Made by a program: the position numbers and the translations under genes | Notes under the pieces: model-generated | The model's database searches: none | What the model was told of the DNA's origin: nothing | The model's input: only the letters and a program-made list of their open reading frames with translations | Shown: positions 50,107 to 59,742 of the stretch, piece by piece | Layout of the letters: the number at the start of each line of letters is the position of its first letter | Numbering within the stretch: position 1 is the first letter of the stretch | Origin: Bacteroidota bacterium | GTDB taxonomy: Bacteria; Bacteroidota; Bacteroidia; AKYH767-A; 2013-40CM-41-45 | Assembly: GCA_016720655.1 (NCBI GenBank) | Contig: JADKKE010000019.1 | Location: 1 to 64,000 of the forward strand | Direction: 5' to 3' | DNA length: 64,000 nt

Positions 50107-51801
50107 ATGTCCAATTCGAAAAAGAAAAGTCTGTCCGGGAATGCTGTACAGAAAAATCCGGGAAAGGAACAAAGTGCTTCCTCCATCCGGAAATGGATGG
50201 GCATCATTCCGATTCTGATACTCACATACCTGGTATATACTCCCGCATTGAAAAACTCCATCACAGGCTGGGACGACAACAATTACATCACCGAGAACAA
50301 AGACATCCGGCAGCTAAATACTGATTTTATTAAAAAGAGTTTTGCTCCACATTCCGGCTATGTAATGGGAAATTATCATCCTCTCACAATGATCTCCTAT
50401 GCATTGGAATACAAATCAGGTAAACTGAATCCGAAAACTTTCCATACCACCAACATCATATTTCATCTCATCAATGGAGCATTGGTGTATTTATTCATTT
50501 GGCTTTTGTCGGGGCGAATGCTTGTGAGCAGCATTACTGCTGCGCTATTCCTCTTGCATCCAATGCACGTCGAAAGCGTCGCCTGGATTTCGGAACGGAA
50601 AGATCTTTTGTATTGCATGTTTGAAATGGCAGCCTTGTCTGCTTACATCGTGTATATTAAGAAAAAGAAAAACATCTGGCTCCTCCTCTGCTTTGGTTTA
50701 TTCCTCCTGGCGATTCTTAGCAAAGCCATGGCCGTTGCAATGGTCGCTCTCCTCCCCTTGCTTGATTATTATTTCAACAGAAAGCTCTCCAGTCCAAAAG
50801 CTATTCTCGAAAAAATTCCCTTTCTGATCACCGGGATCATTTTCGGGTTGATTGCGATTGAAGCACAAAAAGAATTTGAAGCATTTGTGAATGAGATCCG
50901 GCCGATTACAGACAGATTTCTGTTGGCTGCATTCAGTTTTATCACTTATTTATGGAAATCGATTCTCCCCATTAATCTTTCAACGTATTACGATTATCCA
51001 CCCATTGGAACTTATTCCTGGTACTTTGTTTTCATCCTGTTAACAATAGCTCTGTTCGCTTTGGTATTCTGGTCGATTCGAAAAACAAAAAAGATTTTGT
51101 TTGGCTTTTTATTTTTTTCCTTCAGCATCGTATTGGTCCTTCAATTTTTACCGGTCGGCGGAGCAATTCTTGCGGAACGCTATACCTATATCCCATACAT
51201 CGGTATATTTTTTTTAATTGCAGAAGGAATTTCATATTTAAATGAAAAAAGAAATACAGGACAATACAAATATTTATTTCCTATCGCTGTTACGAGCATG
51301 TTTCTTTTCTTTCTATTCATTACAGTCTCAACACATAGCCGTTGCAAAGTCTGGAAAGACACTGTGAGCATTTGGGACGACGCCCTGCTTCAGAATCCGT
51401 CATGCGTAAAAGCCTATGGTGGGCGGGGGAATGGCTACAACGACAAGCAGATGTATCAACAGGCTATACAAGATTTAAATAAGGCCATAGAATTAAAAAC
51501 CGACTATGCTGATGCTTATTACAACCGTGCTCTAGCCTATTATTTTATTGCCAAACAAAATCAGGATGCAGGAAAAAGTGATGATGCATCGCGCTATTAT
51601 TCGCTTTCCATTCAGGATAATAGCGAAGCCATCAAATACAAACCCAATCTTGCACGGGCATATTATAATCGCTCCGGAAATTACTTCATTCTTAAACAAT
51701 TTGATCTCGCCCTGACCGATGTGCTGAAAGCAAAAGAACTGGGAATGGAAGTTGATCCGGCATACATTGAATTTTTAAAAAAACAAATTATTTCAAAATA
51801 A
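50107..51801 (+). CDS. TMTC/PMT-like membrane glycosyltransferase with TPR repeats
   Basis: Membrane protein of 564 aa. The N-terminal 430 residues carry about 10-11 hydrophobic helices, the first-loop acidic motif (GWDDNNYITEN) and the signature LLHPMHVESVAWISERKDLLY of TMTC/DUF1736-type proteins, which belong to the GT-C fold with polyprenyl-linked sugar donors. After FITVSTHSRCKVWKDTVSIWDDAL come three TPR units (about 440-555, YGGRGNGYNDKQMYQQAIQDLNKAIELKTDYADAYYNRALAYY). It might glycosylate exported proteins; the many surface proteins nearby make that plausible but unproven. The sequence is intact. Confidence 0.82.
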   Translation: MSNSKKKSLSGNAVQKNPGKEQSASSIRKWMGIIPILILTYLVYTPALKNSITGWDDNNYITENKDIRQLNTDFIKKSFAPHSGYVMGNYHPLTMISYALEYKSGKLNPKTFHTTNIIFHLINGALVYLFIWLLSGRMLVSSITAALFLLHPMHVESVAWISERKDLLYCMFEMAALSAYIVYIKKKKNIWLLLCFGLFLLAILSKAMAVAMVALLPLLDYYFNRKLSSPKAILEKIPFLITGIIFGLIAIEAQKEFEAFVNEIRPITDRFLLAAFSFITYLWKSILPINLSTYYDYPPIGTYSWYFVFILLTIALFALVFWSIRKTKKILFGFLFFSFSIVLVLQFLPVGGAILAERYTYIPYIGIFFLIAEGISYLNEKRNTGQYKYLFPIAVTSMFLFFLFITVSTHSRCKVWKDTVSIWDDALLQNPSCVKAYGGRGNGYNDKQMYQQAIQDLNKAIELKTDYADAYYNRALAYYFIAKQNQDAGKSDDASRYYSLSIQDNSEAIKYKPNLARAYYNRSGNYFILKQFDLALTDVLKAKELGMEVDPAYIEFLKKQIISK

Positions 51802-52095
51802 TTGTAAATCGATTTGAATTTTATTTCTGCATCTGTTGAAAAATTAACCACATAAATCAGCTCTCGTGGCCCAAATTTTGCAAAAAACATATACGCCTGG
51901 GGATTGGACCCTTGAGATAAGCCAAAGATCATCTCTCAATTACAAGATAATTTGTTCTGCCTTTTCTGGGCTTAAAAAAATTACTATCATTGTTAACACT
52001 TCTCAATTGAACAAGGTCGCTCTTTATTCAAATTGCCCAAATGCAATTTATTTATTTCGATTAAATATTTTCACAATTAAAATAAATTCAAGCCT

Positions 52096-52953
52096 ATGAA
52101 AAAACAATTACTCCTGCTTTCTGTATTCATTATATTTTGTTCATCCCTCACTTGTGCCCAAATCCCAAATGGCGGCTTTGAAAACTGGACAATAGGAACC
52201 AACGGATTTCTGAATCCCGATGGATACCAGTGTTCCAATGATGATCACCCGGGAGCATCTATACTGCAGGGAGCGGGATATACCGGAAATTACTGCGTAC
52301 AATTTGCTTCTGCCTATGATTCTACAACGGGTGACTATGAACCGGGCATGCTTCGTTTGGTCCATCAGCCCTTTCCGGCAATATCCAACCCCACTACACT
52401 TTCAGGTTTCTGGAGAACTTTTAATCCCAATATCACCGATGCATTGGGACTGGAACTGCACCTCTACGATGCATCCAATATGGAAGTGGGAACAGGCGAC
52501 ATCAACACTCCTTTCACCGGAAGCATTCCAAACTGGACACCCTTCAGCATACCCATTCATTACACCAGCGCCAATCCTGTTACAAATTTCAGTCTGGATA
52601 TTCTCTGGATTCTCCTGAGCAATGACCCTAACACATATGGAGAATTGGATGATCTGACTTTTGACACAGGAACAAGTGGAATCACAAATGGTGTAAGATC
52701 AAACGAAAGCATTCATCTTCTCCCGATGGACGGAAACGGAAGATTTCTTATTCAGCCAGGCTCCAATTTTCAAGATCAGCTGACCCTGGATATCTGTGAT
52801 CTCTCCGGAAAAATTGTGCAACATCAGAATGTTTCAAAAGCAAATTCAGCATCACTGGAATTAAACATTAGCACACTTTCCCAAGGACTGTATATCTGCA
52901 ACTTTTATAATAATGAAGCGAAGATCAGTTTGAAAATAGTAAAAGGGAACTGA
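52096..52953 (+). CDS. T9SS secreted protein with PCMD/carbohydrate-binding-like domain
   Basis: Exported protein of 285 aa with a signal peptide MKKQLLLLSVFIIFCSSLTCAQ. Residues about 23-200 form a beta-sandwich typical of small T9SS proteins (IPNGGFENWTIG, LNPDGYQCSNDDHPGAS, GDLDDLTF-like GELDDLTF). A T9SS type A sorting domain ends the protein (FQDQLTLDICDLSGKIVQHQN ... LSQGLYICNFYN). The sequence is intact. The gene is followed at once by the (GTGAGT)n array. Confidence 0.82.
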   Translation: MKKQLLLLSVFIIFCSSLTCAQIPNGGFENWTIGTNGFLNPDGYQCSNDDHPGASILQGAGYTGNYCVQFASAYDSTTGDYEPGMLRLVHQPFPAISNPTTLSGFWRTFNPNITDALGLELHLYDASNMEVGTGDINTPFTGSIPNWTPFSIPIHYTSANPVTNFSLDILWILLSNDPNTYGELDDLTFDTGTSGITNGVRSNESIHLLPMDGNGRFLIQPGSNFQDQLTLDICDLSGKIVQHQNVSKANSASLELNISTLSQGLYICNFYNNEAKISLKIVKGN

Positions 52954-52960
52954 GAGAAAT

Positions 52961-53140
52961 CAGTGTGGGTGTGAGTGTGGGTGTGAGTGTGAGTGTGAGT
53001 GTGAGTGTGAGTGTGAGTGTGAGTGTGAATTCCCGCCGCGCTCACACCCAAACTCAAACTGCTCTTCCCTTCCCTCTAAAAAACTGTGGGTGTCAAGCTC
53101 AAGCGTGGATACCACACTCAAACCTCACACCCACACTCAT
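52961..53140. repeat. Hexanucleotide array (GTGAGT)n with complementary satellites
   Basis: About 11 hexamer units lie at 52961-53029, 8 bases past a stop codon, followed by short complementary patches (ACTCACAC type) at 53041-53060 and 53113-53140 that can fold back on the array. The rest of 53141-53350 is AT-rich and empty. Confidence 0.85.
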
Positions 53141-53350
53141 TTTCAGTAGCGCCTTCTGGCCAAATTCCGAACTCATTATTGCATAAAATAGCCAACTTGA
53201 GTGTTTTCAGGGTTTTTAGAACTCCTAGTACTCCTGTATCGAAAGCGTAAGCATAATCAAATCTAGACTTTCTCAATTTTTAGTATATTAACTACTTATA
53301 ATTACCTCATCATTCACAAAACATAAATAATTTTTCAAGATCAAAGAAAA

Positions 53351-55031
53351 ATGAGGTACAAAATTTCAGTTAAAGAAGGGATTTTATTTCGCCTTGCCAA
53401 ATATTTATGCACTTCAATTACTTGTTATTTTTCGATTTCTATCCTCTTAACCGGCAACTTAATTGATTGTCAGGCTGAATCTCCTTTTATATTCCGTAAT
53501 CGTTCTCACTCATATGTTTGTGAAAAAATAATTACAAGTGACTCTTCAATTATTTTGGGTTTCCATATATGTAATGGAATGGTAAAAATTGGGTTTAACA
53601 TAACCAAAATTTCAAATTTCAATCATATTGAGTGGTCAAAAGACTTCTACCTCAACCAAACTACAAATCATTACTTTTTTTACAACCTTTGTAACACAAA
53701 AGATAAGGGACTTATTGTAACTGGTACAACCACCGCATTTTCTTCATATACATCGGACCATTGCTTTCTATTAAAACTGGATAGTTCCGGAAATAAAATG
53801 TGGGAAAAGTCTTATTTTTCATACGATAATTACGGGCTGGTGTCAAATTATTGCACAGAACTAAAAAATGGAAATATACAATGCTGGGGTGCCATGAATA
53901 CCGCTATTTTCTATAATGATACAACTAATCAACAATTATTTTGTCTTAATGTCGACAGTGCTGGAACAGTGATCAATTCAACTGTATATAATGCTAATTT
54001 TCTAAACCCTCTCAATAATTTTTATAGGACTATAAATATTTACAATTCCGAACTTATCCTGGGAATGCAGAATGAATTAAATAAATTCACACTTGTCAGA
54101 ATTGATACATCAGGAAATATCAAGAAATCGAGAGACGAATTTCCAATTGGATTATCACTTTATAAAATTGAATATTCAGATAAAGACAGTTCATTTATCT
54201 TGATTGGAGATTATTATACATATCCGAATACGCAGGGGGATATTTTTATTGCCAAAATCGATATCAACGGCAATACAAAATGGAATTATCGTTATACTGG
54301 CCATGGCTACGAACACTACGTTCAGTCAAAACTATTAAAAAGTGGAAATACTCTGGTAATGGGAATAACTTCCAGTAGCTCTTCCAATTACACAGAATCC
54401 GCATTAATATTTTGCATTTCTAAAGATGGAGAGTTATTATGGACAAGAAAATATCTGGAACAAGGATTAATCCCTCCGGCATTTGCTGCAAGCATAAATG
54501 CATTCGAACTTGAGGATAGCATAAAGATTCTTGCAGCTATGGCTCCTGGTATATTTAAACCAGCTGATTATGGTTTTTTTGATATCGATACGCTGGGTGA
54601 GTCAAACTGCCTAAATAGAAACTTTTCATTCTACAAATACCCGACAGCACAACAAACAAGTTCGTTACAGGTCATGATATCTCCTATCCAAGTAATTTCG
54701 GAACCTACATTCTTTAGAACTGCTGATTGTCTATGGGAAACAGAAGAAAACTGCTTACGGTATACAATAGAAGAAGTTGTAATCGATAATATAAAATTCA
54801 AAGTCTATCCTTCAGTCTTCTCAGAATATGTGACTATAGAAAAGAATTCAAAACTCGATTTCAGATATAATTTAAAAAATCTTTGACTCCAAAGGATCCT
54901 TGATTCGATCTATTTTTGATTGCACAGAAAGCCAAGTATTAAATTTGAGCCTTTTATTGTCAGGAGTATATTTTTTATCATTAGAAACAGACACAAGCAA
55001 GGAAATTTTAAAAATCACTAAAATCAATTAG
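53351..55031 (+). CDS. T9SS secreted beta-propeller-like protein, C-terminal frameshift
   Basis: Exported protein of about 560 aa rebuilt. It has an N-terminal hydrophobic leader (YLCTSITCYFSISILLTG at about residues 19-36). The body has repeated LLKLDSSGNKMWEKSYF, FIAKIDINGNTKWNYRYTG and FCISKDGELLWTRKY motifs, as in the propeller encoded at 25.3 kb. The T9SS sorting domain begins VYPSVFSEYVTI, and its last 50 residues (IFDSKGSLIRSIF ... LLSGVYFLSLETD ... ILKITKIN) are in another frame. One extra A in a run of six at about 54873-54878 explains the break. Confidence 0.8.
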
Positions 55032-55045
55032 GGTTGTAATTTTCC

Positions 55046-55202
55046 TGCTGGGTCAAGTCTTAAATGCCAGCCGGTGCTCCCGCTGGGCCAAGTCTTTAAC
55101 GAAAGCCTGTGTGCCAGCAGACTTGGCCCTTTATAAAGACTAAGATAATGATGGGACAAGTTATTGCGAAAGCCTGAGTGCCAGCAGACGCAGCCCAGCA
55201 GG
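55046..55202. repeat. Cluster of three REP-like palindromic units
   Basis: The best unit (55085-55129) has perfect 11-base arms GGGCCAAGTCT and AGACTTGGCCC around a 23-base loop containing GAAAGCCTGTGTGCCAGC. Partial copies stand at 55046-55075 and 55150-55202. A further copy is at 57081-57128. They are GC-rich against an AT-rich setting, and no transposase is seen. Confidence 0.75.
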
Positions 55203-55355
55203 AAGCCTTAGTAAATCCGAAGTGTATACCCAATTTCCACATTCAAGTCCTTTAGAAAAATACTCACTTTCTTTGTCAGAACTCCAAATTTCAATGTTTG
55301 GTAAAATATTATTCAACGCAATTTGTTTTTTTTCGCCATTTGTTACACCCATTAA

Positions 55356-57129
55356 TTAATCAACTATGATCTTCCTTGATATTGATCCATTCCTATCCTT
55401 ATAATTAATTATATACAATCCGGAATTCAATTTGAGACGAAGCGTTTTATTTTCTTCAGAAATATTCTCATTTGAATAAACCAATCTTCCGGGAAGATCA
55501 AAATCCTGATCGAATTAATAGCATTGCCATTGTTAACATTAATCGTGACATTGCCTGACGTTGGATTTGGATATACTTCTAAAAAAGTTGATGCAGCTAT
55601 CTCTTTTGTGTTAGTTATCATGGAATCCAGATTCAATCGATATAGACCACCATGTGTTGAGGCATATAAATAATTATCGAGCACTTCTAATGTAAAAATA
55701 TCCAGATTTTGCAAACCGACATTAATCGGACTCCAATGCAGTCCATCATCAGTTGAATAATGAACACCATCTGTTTGAGTACCCAAGAATAATGTCGAAT
55801 CTTTTATTGCTGTTGTTGTTGCAATTAAAGGCAGATCACCAACGGCCGGCATCCATGTCACACCTTCGTCATCAGATACGTATCGACTGATACCCGGTCC
55901 ACATTGACATGAAGCCATTACTCTGTTTTCGCTGGTAGAAATCATAGTTAAAGGAAGTGGAAAACTTATAGAATCCCAACTTAATCCAAAGTCATTTGAT
56001 GAATATATTCCGGTGAAAGAAGAAATAAAGAATTTCGAATTACATGCAATTTCCTCTCCAATCATTTGTGGAGAAGCAATTCCATTATTTCGGGGGACCC
56101 AACTCAACCCATTATTGTTTGAATAAAAAACACCGTAAGTAGTTCCTGCAATAATGTTAGGTCCGATGTTAGTCATCCCTGGAATCCACATACTGGTAAT
56201 TCCATTATTTACCTGCTGCCAGGTAGCCCCTGTATCTAATGAACGATAAACGCCATGATTAGCAGATCCTATAATTATTGCTGAGTCTGCAATTGTACCT
56301 GAAAAGTAAGTGTCAAAAGGCAGATTATTTAAAGTGTATCTCCAGTTGCTTCCGCCATCTTTTGAAATAAATATTCCAACGATTGCAGGTGTAGCAGCTA
56401 ATATCACATCTCCTTTCTTTTCATATATTTAAAACCACCTACGTTCAATCCTACAGAAGTCCAAGTGTTTCCTCTATCATATGATATAAAGAGGACGGTG
56501 GATGAACCATAAAAGAGAGTGTATCCGTTAATACTCATACAGTTTCCATAAGGCATTGTAATTCCATTTGAGATCTGAGTCCAGAGCGCTCCATTATTTT
56601 CTGATTTCCATACTCCCGGATCTGCGGTTACAAATAAAGTGCTAGAGTCGTTAGCAATTTCTATGGAATAAGAAATACTGAAGGCTCCTCCTGAAATCAT
56701 TGTCCATGAAGAACCGTAGTTCACCGATCTGAAAACCCCTCCCCGAGTTGATACAAACAGATCGCTTCCTTTCATTGTGAGATTATTCGTCCAGAGATTG
56801 GTTAGTCCTGTATTGATTGTATCAAACGGCCCGCCATTCTGAGATAGAAATACTCCATTTGTCGTGGTCCCTACAAAAATATCATTGCCATTTACAAGTA
56901 TATCTGATATGGCAATAAAAGGTAGAGCAAGAAAAGTCCAGTTGTTTCCACCATTAGTTGACAAAAACAAACCATCGTCAGTGCCGAGATAAATATCTGT
57001 TCCTTTGAATTCAATGGAAGTTACATAAAGTGAAGTTAGTCCGTTGTTGAGAGTTTGCCTGGTATTACCATTATCTCCCCGCTGGGCAAAGTCTTTAACG
57101 AATGCCTGTGCGTCAGCAGACTTAGCCCA
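55356..57129 (-). CDS. T9SS BNR/YCF48-type propeller protein, 5' end cut by a repeat, two frameshifts
   Basis: The protein shows at least eight blades with FLSTNGGNNWTFL, FRSVNYGSSWTMI, WKSENNGALWTQI, YRSLDTGATWQQV and YSTDDGLHWSPI motifs. It ends in a T9SS type A sorting domain (VYPNPTSGNVTINV ... LNSGLYIINYKDRNG). Frame changes are at about 56415 (G run one short) and about 55500 (T run one short), and the true stop is at 55356. No start codon or signal peptide is found: reading upstream, the frame runs into the palindromic repeat at 57081-57128 and meets TAA at 57130-57132. Thus the 5' end seems replaced by the repeat. It may be a broken gene. Confidence 0.7.
57081..57128. repeat. REP-like palindromic unit at the broken 5' end of the BNR gene
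   Basis: GCTGGGCAAAGTCT and AGCAGACTTAGCCC (one A-A mismatch) flank TTAACGAATGCCTGTGCGTC. Its loop is nearly the same as that of the copy at 55085-55129. Confidence 0.75.
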
Positions 57130-57366
57130 TTATTAATACAAAGACCTTAGAAATATAATCATTTTATTCTTTTCAGCAGCATAATGCTTACAACCTCATC
57201 TTGAATTCCTATAGTGGTTTAAATTTTTAGTAGCATAAGAATCTTTCAATTCCGAATCAAAAATTCATACCATAAGAGCCAGCTTATTTGGTTTTATTTT
57301 TTTCAATGAAAAATAAAATATTTGTGGAATGGGACATGCGGATAGAATGGAGAAAAGCGAACCTAA

Positions 57367-57446
57367 TGGGGTGAGAAAAAAACTTAGAGGGGTGAGAAAA
57401 ATAATTCAGAGGGATGAGAAAATAACTTAGATGGGTGAGAAAAAGT
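57367..57446. repeat. Four tandem copies of a 21-22 base unit
   Basis: The unit is GGGGTGAGAAAAAAACTTAGA with small changes; TGAG recurs at 57372, 57393, 57415 and 57436. It lies in a gene-free region (57133-57668) that otherwise holds nothing I can support. Confidence 0.8.
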
Positions 57447-57668
57447 GAAAGGCAAAGAACTATTTCACAAGAATGATATAAAATAAATTTCATTTTCCAA
57501 TCCCCAACCTTTGCTTCTGCTATTCATAGAGTGAATACCTATACACTCACCACTGATTGAGAGCAGTTGATTTTATATACGGCATCAACTTTAGGACATA
57601 AAATTCTCTTAAAAGGCTAACGTTAACCTTTATCCCATCTGGATACAACATTTGTTATGTTACAAGCA

Positions 57669-59642
57669 TTATTGAATTACAATTTTCCTTACATCCACTA
57701 CTATGCCCTGTGCATTTAACAAGTAAATCAGGTAAACGCCGTTGCCAGTCCAGGTGTTTAAATCCACACTATATGTTTGTTGATTTAACGAGGTTGAATA
57801 AACCGTTTGACCAAGAGTATTATCAATTCGAATAGTATACCCATTCATTGTACTGTAGTTACTACCACAATCAATTGTAATGTGATCGTTGGATGGATTC
57901 GGGTAGACTTTGATAGAATTTTGATAGGTGACCGGGTTGAATCCGGTAATGTTTGCATTTATAATAAGGGTATCAGTTACAGTAATTGTTTGAAAACATA
58001 AACCTAGATTATAAAGTTGTTGAACTTCCTGCACGGACAATGCCCGATTCCATAATCCTATATCATCCAACTTCCCTTTAAAGAATTGCTGCGACGTTTG
58101 GTATCCACCTGTTCCTATAGAAATGTCTAAAGCATTTACAATGCTGTCTGAAAAGGAAATACTTGACACCACATCGGTATCACCATCTAAATACATGGTT
58201 ATATTCAAACCTGAATTAAAAACACAAACAAAATGATGCCAATTTGCATCTGCGATAAATCTGCTCCCTCTTGTTTCATTTGAACCACCCGGAGATTCAA
58301 AATATGCATAGCCGCCTGCAGGGTTAGGAACATCCTGGGTCCCAAATGCATAAGACGGGCCCTGCCCCATTGATCCACTATACTTTGAAAAAAAGTATTT
58401 CGCACTATTCAACGTATCCTGCTTCAGCCACAATGCTATACTGAAAGATTGACCAGTTCTGATATTTAATTCCGGAGCATCTGCTACCCTGATACTGTCG
58501 GATATTCCATTAAATTGATACGCGCTATTTGTATTCCCGAATCTATCTGAAGTAAGGCTTGCTCCATGAACTATTCCATCATTTCCATTCCCACTCTCAT
58601 CATTTGGATTGCCACAAAATGGATACCAGGCCGCAAGCCCATTTGCCAATGAAGCTGTTATCTGACTTCCCTGACAATTTGTTGAGGAAATTTGAGGAGT
58701 ATACTCCCAAAAATCTGCAGATGTACCACTAATATCCCCTGCTCCAATATATCCTCTATTACCTACAGAAAAGCCTACCGCCTGACCTCTTGGCAAACCT
58801 CCGAAATCAGCCCGTGCTGACCATGAATTATTTTGTGAATCCCATTCGTAAAGATCAACAACTCGATATGGTGGAGTTGCAATAAATCCGGTCCCAACAT
58901 ACGCATTTGATCCAATTACAAAAGAGGCTGCATAGTAACGAACGGGCCCGGGAAAATCAGCTATTGCATTCCAACTATCAGTTGTCTGGTCCCATTTATA
59001 AAAATCCTGAGTAAGATTTGTGGTGCTCGCTCCATCATTTCCTAAACCTACGTACCCTGTCGTTCCTATTGAAAAACCGGTAGCTCCAAATCTTGGTGTT
59101 CCGATAAAATCTGTTTTTTGAGTCCAAATATTAGTCGCTTGGTCCCACTCATAAAAATCCTTCTTTAAAATATTAGTATTTGATTCCCGACCCATTCCAA
59201 TGTACCCTTTTGCCCCGATAGAAAATCCAACTGCTCCTTGTCTTCCCGTTCCAGGATAGTCAGCTTTTTGAACCCATGTATTTAACGTTGGATCATACTC
59301 ATAAAAATCGTTCATACAACCGCAACCGAAAGCAGTATAACCCATTCCAAAATATCCTTTGTTGCCTATTGAAAATGCTACACCAAAAGTTCTTCCTATA
59401 CCAATAAAATCAGCCTTTTGAGTCCAAACATTCAGGCTTTGATCCCATTCCCAAAAATCCTGATGATAGAATTGGAAATCATCGATCCCTACCCCAAGAT
59501 ATCCCTTGTTACCAATAGAAAAGCCAGCAGAACCAGTGCGAACGCCTCCTGCATAATCAGCTTTTTGATTCCAGGTGTTCTGAGCAAATAAGAAATTAGA
59601 AATAATAACAACAGACCAAAGTAATACAATTGTTCGTTTCAT
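57669..59642 (-). CDS. T9SS kelch-repeat and LamG surface protein
   Basis: Exported protein of 657 aa. It has a signal peptide (MKRTIVLLWSVVIISNFLFAQ). Six kelch-type repeats cover about residues 22-315, each with GFSIGNKGYLGxG, DFWEWDQ and WTQKADF patterns, a galactose-oxidase-like propeller. A LamG/concanavalin-type domain follows at about residues 335-545 (GLAAWYPFCGNPNDESGNGNDG ... YLDGDTDVVSS ... DDIGLWNRALSVQEVQQLYN). A T9SS type A sorting domain ends it (VYPNPSNDHITIDC ... GNGVYLIYLLNAQG). It is intact, and the next gene upstream has the same architecture, so they probably arose by duplication. Confidence 0.87.
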   Translation of the reverse strand: MKRTIVLLWSVVIISNFLFAQNTWNQKADYAGGVRTGSAGFSIGNKGYLGVGIDDFQFYHQDFWEWDQSLNVWTQKADFIGIGRTFGVAFSIGNKGYFGMGYTAFGCGCMNDFYEYDPTLNTWVQKADYPGTGRQGAVGFSIGAKGYIGMGRESNTNILKKDFYEWDQATNIWTQKTDFIGTPRFGATGFSIGTTGYVGLGNDGASTTNLTQDFYKWDQTTDSWNAIADFPGPVRYYAASFVIGSNAYVGTGFIATPPYRVVDLYEWDSQNNSWSARADFGGLPRGQAVGFSVGNRGYIGAGDISGTSADFWEYTPQISSTNCQGSQITASLANGLAAWYPFCGNPNDESGNGNDGIVHGASLTSDRFGNTNSAYQFNGISDSIRVADAPELNIRTGQSFSIALWLKQDTLNSAKYFFSKYSGSMGQGPSYAFGTQDVPNPAGGYAYFESPGGSNETRGSRFIADANWHHFVCVFNSGLNITMYLDGDTDVVSSISFSDSIVNALDISIGTGGYQTSQQFFKGKLDDIGLWNRALSVQEVQQLYNLGLCFQTITVTDTLIINANITGFNPVTYQNSIKVYPNPSNDHITIDCGSNYSTMNGYTIRIDNTLGQTVYSTSLNQQTYSVDLNTWTGNGVYLIYLLNAQGIVVDVRKIVIQ

Positions 59643-59742
59643 ATCATTAATTTTAAATGCAAGAAAATATTCCAGCTGGAGAGTAAAACTATATTTAATT
59701 TTAACTCATTATCAATATTGATTGAAATTAAAAAAAGAATCC

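Noticed and set aside
52965..53186. Open frame with an alternating Val-Ser stretch
   Set aside because: It is a simple translation of the (GTGAGT)n array; hexamers leave every frame open.
55150..55352. Small minus-strand frame over the palindromic repeats
   Set aside because: It is formed by the REP-like sequence and short flanking DNA, with no support as a protein.
57284..57493. Minus-strand frame with repeated HPxxFF motifs
   Set aside because: It follows from the 21-22 base tandem repeat; there is no signal peptide, promoter or family look.
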